From: Blasia pusilla
Taxonomy: Eukaryota; Marchantiophyta; Marchantiopsida; Blasiales
Assembly (NCBI GenBank): GCA_050084515.1
Contig: CM114271.1
Span: 52,204,001 to 52,268,000 of the forward strand
Direction: 5' to 3'
Length of the DNA: 64,000 bases
Shown here: piece by piece, positions 57,600-64,000 of the stretch
Layout: each line of letters starts with the position of its first letter
Position numbering within the stretch: the stretch's first letter is position 1
The notes under the pieces: generated by a model
The model's input: the letters and a program-made list of their open reading frames with translations, nothing else
Databases searched by the model: none
What the model was told of the DNA's origin: nothing
Translations under genes and position numbers: made by a program

Positions 57600-59834
57600 T
57601 CCAAACTTTCTTTTTCAAGAGGCCAAGCAAGGAGTAAGGTAGAATTCGATGAAGCAACACATGGTAATCATGTGACTTCATATTTTCCAATTTTTTGTGG
57701 ACCATATGCTTCCGGAACTCACCGCAATACCTTATGGGAACTTTGAGTGACTAAATCCTACCAAGAACTATCATCAATTAACAAGGAGACAATTCAGAGC
57801 TTGCAATAGGTTTTACAAGACCTTCTCCTCTCTATCAATGTGGATGTAACCACAAATGAGATTCTTCCTACCACAATCTCTTCTTGCCTCCATATCTCTT
57901 CTAACTTTGACAGTATCTTTGATTCCAAATACTTTCTTCACTATGTTTTTAGCAATTTTCTTCTCCACATCCATGATATCCAAGATATGGCAAATAAGAA
58001 GATGTTGCTTTATGATTAAGCCCATCAAAGAGAGTTGTGAAGCCAAAAAAATTCCTCACAATGAGAGTTTATGGTAGGAAGAATCTGAAAATTGAATTAG
58101 CTCGGATACTTGCCAATGAGGTGAACAAAAGAGCAAACTCCTCCACTTCACTCAATTTTTTGTATGGATCAAAAGGACCATCTTCTCATCCCTTACTCTC
58201 GTCATAGTATTTCTTCTCCTTAGCCCATAACAAAATTTCTACGCTTGTAACACTTTGTGGTGATGATCTTGTTTTCCCTCTACCATCAAAATGGATACCA
58301 TACATCTTACCTCTCTAAAGATGAGTGTATGATAAGTATTGTAAATGACCTCTAAAACTAGGCTTGCCACACTCCTTTGAGAAATCTCTTTCCACTCTAG
58401 GCTTGCATACAATACATGCAAGATTTCCACCATGGCTTTGCCTAGATATTTAACTTAGTGCAAGGTAGTTATTGATACTCCAAAGAATAATTGCCTTAAA
58501 GGTAAACTCCCTTTGCCCTTGGGGTTTTCGAACATAATGGCTTAGAGCACCACAACCTATCATAACACCTCAAATTCCCCAACTAATTGGGCAAGATGGG
58601 TGTTGATGTTTCTTCTATGTACACTCTACTTAGTTAGTATGAGTGCAAGCATAACCAAGAAATTTTTTTTTGCAACTAAGGAGGAAAGTTATAATTTACC
58701 ATTAATATTGGCCATATTGACCACCATTTGGATTTATTTGAAGATGGGTTCACCCCATAAAGAGCCATTCCAAATGTGTAATTTCTTATTTCTTGACCAA
58801 ACTGAGAGTAAGTTTGATTTACGTGAGCTAGTGCTTTGCTATCAATTGTATGTCTACTCATTCCATCATGGATTTATGGCTCTTGTTAGTTTTTGCCCAC
58901 ACCAAAAATCTGAAAAATATGGAACACGTAAATATTCATTGCATCCGATCCTTGGGATGATGGGTAAGTGTCGAAGATCATTCCTAGTACTAAAAACTTC
59001 CTAACTTTCTTAAATCGAGACTTCTAGCACTTTGAGAAGGAAGTTAAATCTCTCAAATTCCAACAAAAAACACACATCCCATGGGACATGCATGATATGA
59101 ATTGTAACTCAATCAATCCAAGCTTTCCTTTAAGTTTCTTGGCTTCATAGTAACTACGAGAAACATTATTTTCTAGTAGTAGAACCAATTTACCAAGAAT
59201 CTTCAAAAACTCATTGACATCAATATTTGGCAAGTTATGGATAGCAAAAACATTGAAAGAAGACATCACAAATGCTAAGATGGATGTCTTTTCTTGTGGA
59301 AATCTTGGATTGATTGAGTTACAATGCTTATCATGCATGTCCCATAGGATGTGTGTTTTTTTTTGGAATTTGAGAGTCTACATCTTCTAAGAGATTCATT
59401 CGATCATCCCCACTATCATTTTGGTTATCTTCAAACCCTACTTTGGAATCTTCATTATTATGGAGGTGGAAATTTTTTATAAACATTTCATTTAAAAAAT
59501 TTTGAATATCAATATTTCCATGCAAATTTCTTCACTTGGTGGTATCACTTGGTAGACTAGGATAGTATGCATTATGGTAAGCTCTGTGTGTGCTTTTCTC
59601 TATTTAGTCCTTAAAGGACTCATGGTCTTGAATTGACCACTTTTCATTAGGGATCTGGAGGTTCCACTCATGTCTACTCTTTGGGATGCAAAAGAAACGG
59701 AAACATTCCAAAAAATTCAGATGCTCTTCAACCCTATGAAGAGATAGATAAGTCTCCCCTTTGCATTGATTACAAGGGCACCTCACACTCTTAATTCCCA
59801 ACCTGCAAGCCACAACTTGCTCTCTTTCCCACAA
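57600..59834 (-). pseudogene. Decayed CACTA (En/Spm) transposase
   Basis: Minus-strand pieces follow the CACTA transposase order. Transposase-associated domain with CPCNQCKGE...VEEHL (59834-59604). TNP2 core: SYYEAKKLKGKLGLIELQFISC (about 59165-59100), a zinc-finger-like C-x2-C region (MCVFCW), NQTYSQFGQEIRNYTFGMAL and SIWPILMVNYNFPP (58861-58676; the usual text is a WPV..IPYNLPP block), and VFGIKDTVKVRRDMEARRD (about 57930-57875, matching the KDT.KARLDLE block). A DUF4218-like MKSHDYHVLLHRILPY lies at about 57685-57638. Each piece is in a different frame with many stops, so it is inactive. CACTA transposase cuts out elements ending in CACTA/TAGTG. Confidence 0.75.
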
Positions 59835-60021
59835 TTTGAAATTTTGTGCTAAGACCCAATGGGGATGACCAAAAGGGAGTTAACCTTGGAAGGTCAATGA
59901 TGGTCAAAGTTCAAGATCTATCCAAAACTCCACCATCTTTATACATGCCTCTACAACATGGGCATGCCAAGCCATCCACTAACTTTCCTCTCTCTTACTA
60001 GAAGGAATAGTGTACTATTTA

Positions 60022-60107
60022 GACACTAGAAAATACAACTACTTTTGGCTTTATATGACATCTTACAACTAATGACTAGACATAACAACTAGACAATTTC
60101 TAGTGTC
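60022..60107. mobile_element. Small CACTA-type foldback or terminus
   Basis: GACACTAGAAA (60022-60032) and TTTCTAGTGTC (60097-60107) are exact 11-bp inverse ends that contain CACTA/TAGTG. Between them ACAACTA occurs three times, like CACTA subterminal repeats. It may be a miniature element or the 5' end of the CACTA at 57.6-59.8 kb. No 3-bp duplication is evident. Confidence 0.45.
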
Positions 60108-63100
60108 AAGAGACTTGTCGTATTGGACATCTAGTTGTAAAATGACACCTCAAAAATCCTAGCTAGATTTGTTGAAATTGTTGACCTGAATCATTATACT
60201 CTAATAGTCAACATTGTTATCAATGATATGGTGTATGATGTGGCAAAATTTTCATTTTTCAAACAACTAGCTAATTCGAGCCAACTAATGATAGAATTTT
60301 AACCTAGACAATTTCAACAAATCCATTAAGCATTTTAAAGAACTCAAAGAGCTCGGGCGCCCTACCTAAAGAGATTGTACTCATTACGTAGTGCCTATCA
60401 TATTTTTGCGACCATAGACCCTACGCCTTGGTTGGATGGGTTGGAGATAGAGAGAGAGAGAGAGAGTCCTAAGTTCTATAGATCAAACTGTCTTGCATCC
60501 AAACGCATTTGTTCAACTGTACTACCGACGCTTTCAATTCAATCTAGAAGATGCATTGTAATCAATGCTTGATACTGTGCTTTGGAAGAGAAAATTGTCT
60601 TCATAGAGAGATGAAAATAGAAAGCCAAAAGAACATGTTCATCGTCCATATCTCAACAAATATAGAATGCAATTGGCAGAATGCCCTCTCAAATCATCAG
60701 CTCCATACATATCTTTAGAAACTCTTCCGAATCCATCCTAATTGATGTCTCTAAGACCAGTATCTAATAGCGCCTTGGACAACTAGTGCCTCGTCTTCCA
60801 CCATACGCACCTGGTATTTTTTGTTTCTAAGAAGAAAAAAAGGAAGAAGAATAGAGAACAAAAATAGCACGAAAATCGCTTGTCTACAACCATCCGTGTC
60901 TCTATGGAATTAAGAAATATTTCCTTACCAACACACATGGACACATTGTGCCTCTATACAATTCTAGACGCTTTGGTAAGTCCACACGAGTTCATTCATA
61001 GCATTGCAAGACCTTGCGATGTAGCCAAACTTGAACACTATAGCCAGCGGACGATGCTCACAGAGGGACACAAAGAAAGAAAGAAAGAAAGAAAGAACAT
61101 GTTAATGGTCACGACCTTATTCTGCTCTTGGGACTTCAGTCACGGGTTCTAAATTGTGCCTTGAGAGAGATAGCTATGTTCATGTGGAGCTCTATTTCCC
61201 CTTCATCTGCAGATTTGAATAGTCAGCTCCTACTCTTGCATAATCACATCAACTTGCTATTGTTACTACCTTTAAGTCTTGAACTTATTTCTCAGCTCTC
61301 TGCTACATAATATTTTTGCGGCTCAAATGTAACTTTGAGAGCACAAGTAGCCCAACTATGCAATGTTTGGCCCACTAAAGGAGAAAAGAACTCGTACTTG
61401 GAATCAAATAGCTAAAAACTTGGAATCACCTTGTGACCAAAACGAGGAGAGTGAGACATCAGGGCCTAATTTCCACCCTCCCACAATATCATGCTAGTTC
61501 AAACACCATTATCTATCTCGTATGTAGAACTCGGTATGAGATTCCACCCTAGTAGAAGAGCAACTAGGATATCCATTTGAAATCTTAGGTAGAAAAAGAA
61601 AAATCTCTCGCGAACTTATGATAAGAGTGTGATGGTGTGGCTCTTTTCATTTTATTGGCCAATAGTATTTAGCCATGTCATATATCATTTTACTTGTACC
61701 AGACTAAGATTACAACTTGATCTAGTATCTTAAATTCCATATCATTTATGCGAATTGAAGGGAAATATTAAAATAACCTAATTTTTTTAAATAAAAAATT
61801 GACACATGGATATGATTTAGTTTTAATTTTACAATCATTTGTAACTACTTTTAGTTTTCCCAAGTATAGTTAGTATCTATGCAAGGCATGGTATTATTCA
61901 GAAATTAATATATTAAGAATTAGTGAGATAAAAATTATCAACAAATATAATATTAATGCCATATCAGTAATGTATAGTACAACCTACTAGTTGTACAACG
62001 TTAACCAACCCATGACATATCATTCAAACTCCAACTAGTTATATATCTAGTGCTCTCAGATTTAGTTGTAAATAACCTGGCGTTAAAAGCATGCATATGG
62101 TTTTCCTTCTAGTGTCTCTAGAAAGACATATTTCTTCACCTAGTGATATGGGCAATCTGATATGGCAACACTCAAGCATATCATATTTCCACGAGTGTAC
62201 ATCCATGTGAATGAGTAATCACATCGTGTATTTGGGCTAATGCAATTTTCATATGTGGACTTGAAATACCTCTTTGCCTACCCTGAGCATCATAACAAAT
62301 ATTCATGGTGCATTTGTTGACAACTCAACCACACCAATAATAGCAAGATTATCTCCATGGTACTCATGCCCATCTGCCAGTCATCCCAACATAAGTATAG
62401 GTGTCTTTCAATTGGACAATAAATCCATACAAGATGCACCCATGGTATGATGTTATCCCTCCACAATGAATCCAAATGGAAAATTCAACAAGCCAAGTTT
62501 AGATCAAAGACTCGAAGCTAAGAAAGCAAGGATGGATCAAAGACGTTTAAAGGGATCTCTTGTGGTAACCAGTTTTTCCAAGAGGAACTAGTTATAATCA
62601 TCGAAGCAACTCACCCGACTCAACAATATCTTGGGCCAACATGAAAAATTTCTTCCTCACACACTTCAAATAAAGGACACCCCAGAATCATGTCTAACTC
62701 AATTATATACTTGTAAATAATGGTAGTAGCAATTAGTACTAATGATATATCTAATGTACGTAGTTTAATGATGTACATAGTTGTTTCATGCTGAGTCTTT
62801 CCAAGTTTCAACCATTTTAAAAATCTTAAACACTAATAATTAAAGAAAAAAACTTCCAAAAAGGGAAAATAGAACCAGTATAGAAATTGGGGAATTAAAG
62901 CATAGAATTGGGAGAATTTAGGATTTTTTCGAGCCTATCCTTATCCACAATGGTTGAACATGATCAAATATGGAAGCATGAATTCAAACTTAATCTAAAA
63001 TATAGTACAAAATATGTCCTCTTAAAAAATATTTAAAAACCATAATAAAAATCTTTATCTTTTTTTGGTTTATAAAAACCACAATTACAATCTTTCTCAG

Positions 63101-64000
63101 TTGTAGTTCTTTTTATTTCTAAAATTTTTTTGACGTCAATTAAATTTCCTAAGCCTTTAGACCTGGAATAATTTTCACACTCTTGAATTTAAAATTTTAA
63201 AAAATCTAAAGAAAATAAAGATGGGGATTTTTTTCAAAGTCACCCCAACATGTTGCTTGCTCTTTTTGAACAAGCATTGAAAAAACAAGTTAATTATCCA
63301 ATTAAAAATCATTCTCTCCTTAAGAAGTTTTGAAAATTTAAATAAACACCAAAAAATGTATGGGCATTAAAATAAAATTTAGACGAACCGTTAGAATTAT
63401 TTTATTTTGAATCATAATAAAATTTTATTTACTTAAAGCTTAAGTCCAACTTTTTTTAAAATCTTGGAGCACTCAATGACATACTTAAGGGAGATAGTCT
63501 AAAGATCTATGAGAAAATATGGGAGTTATGAGAAAATCTGTTCCCTGAAAATCCTAAACTGAAATAACTCTAGAATTTATAATTTTATCCATGAAAAATT
63601 ATCTCCTTAAGAAATAGAAAAAATGAAAACTTGTCAAAAAATTATGGTATTAAAATACACTTTAAGCCAATGTTATGCATTTTAATACACATTATGTTTA
63701 AAAATAATAATATATTTGGATTATTTAAATAAAACTAAGAAAATTCCCCACCCTTTGTTGAATCTTTAAACCCTCTTAATTATTTTTATAGAAAGATAAT
63801 AAGAAATTAAATTTATGAGAATAAAAATTAAAACTCTAAAAAAATTGTGTGAATTATCCATCCATTTCATCCTCTACCCATACTTAATACATGAAAGAAA
63901 GTAAACTTCATTATTAGGAAAGGCTTGGACTTAAAGTTAAAATAAATAAAAGGATTATCTTAACCAAAAAATATTTGAATTATAATAAAATATGAACTAA
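60108..64000. other. AT-rich intergenic DNA, no gene recognised
   Basis: Microsatellites: (AG)n at about 60451-60468 and (AAAG)n at about 61073-61097. Around 60520-60820 the minus strand has weak resemblance to an LTR-element RNase H tail (SSKAQYQA), too decayed to call. CTAGTG/ACAACTA words recur at about 61985-62120, perhaps another CACTA-type end. From 62.8 kb onward the DNA is very AT-rich with no open frame of note. Confidence 0.45.

Overview
The window is nuclear DNA from a land plant. It holds few host genes and many transposable elements. The plant assignment rests on an intronless BYPASS1/ROH1-family gene (a plant family) and on the mix of mobile elements: Copia elements with a tRNA-Met type primer-binding site, a chromodomain Gypsy element, a CACTA transposase, Helitrons, and non-LTR elements that look like the restriction-like-endonuclease (RLE) class. 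The RLE-type elements, together with long stretches dense in GATC/TCGA words, fit an early-diverging land plant (bryophyte or lycophyte) better than a flowering plant. That last step is inference only.

Layout. 0.6-4.9 kb: a decayed Copia pol fragment joined to a decayed chromodomain Gypsy pol, same strand. 5-8.5 kb: non-coding DNA, a GC-rich short-inverted-repeat element and two adjacent non-autonomous Helitrons. 8.6-20 kb: the host-like island, with the BYPASS1-like gene (9541-10824), a probable two-exon SKP1-like gene (18398-19275), a 188-bp direct repeat and two near-perfect hairpins. 20.4-33 kb: a small Helitron, then a ruined autonomous Helitron (Rep and helicase, minus strand). A structurally complete Copia element (22844-27864, target-site duplication GAAAT) lies just left of it, apparently inside Helitron-associated DNA. 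34.5-36 kb: a candidate solo LTR with a strongly purine-biased body. 39.9-43.1 kb: a decayed RLE-type non-LTR element with an N-terminal zinc finger, invaded twice by the GC-rich repeat. 43-48.8 kb: GATC-rich DNA with no recognisable gene. 48.9-51.6 kb: a 5'-truncated RLE-type element with a fully open 3' ORF, followed by a ~230-bp tandem repeat. 51.8-56.7 kb: a second complete Copia (target-site duplication TTAAG) set in an inverted duplication. 57.1-60.1 kb: a decayed CACTA transposase. 60.1-64 kb: AT-rich DNA without genes.

How the parts relate. The two candidate host genes probably have housekeeping or developmental roles (a BYPASS1-family protein, and an SCF ubiquitin-ligase adaptor-like protein); nothing suggests they are co-regulated. 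Most of the rest is nested transposon history. The most unusual signals are two. (1) The non-LTR family combines a CCHH finger, a reverse transcriptase and a C-terminal endonuclease-like region. (2) Several short hairpins with 13-30 bp arms and 5-7 nt loops recur. For two of them, an unfolded sister copy in the same window shows the hairpin arose by local rearrangement.
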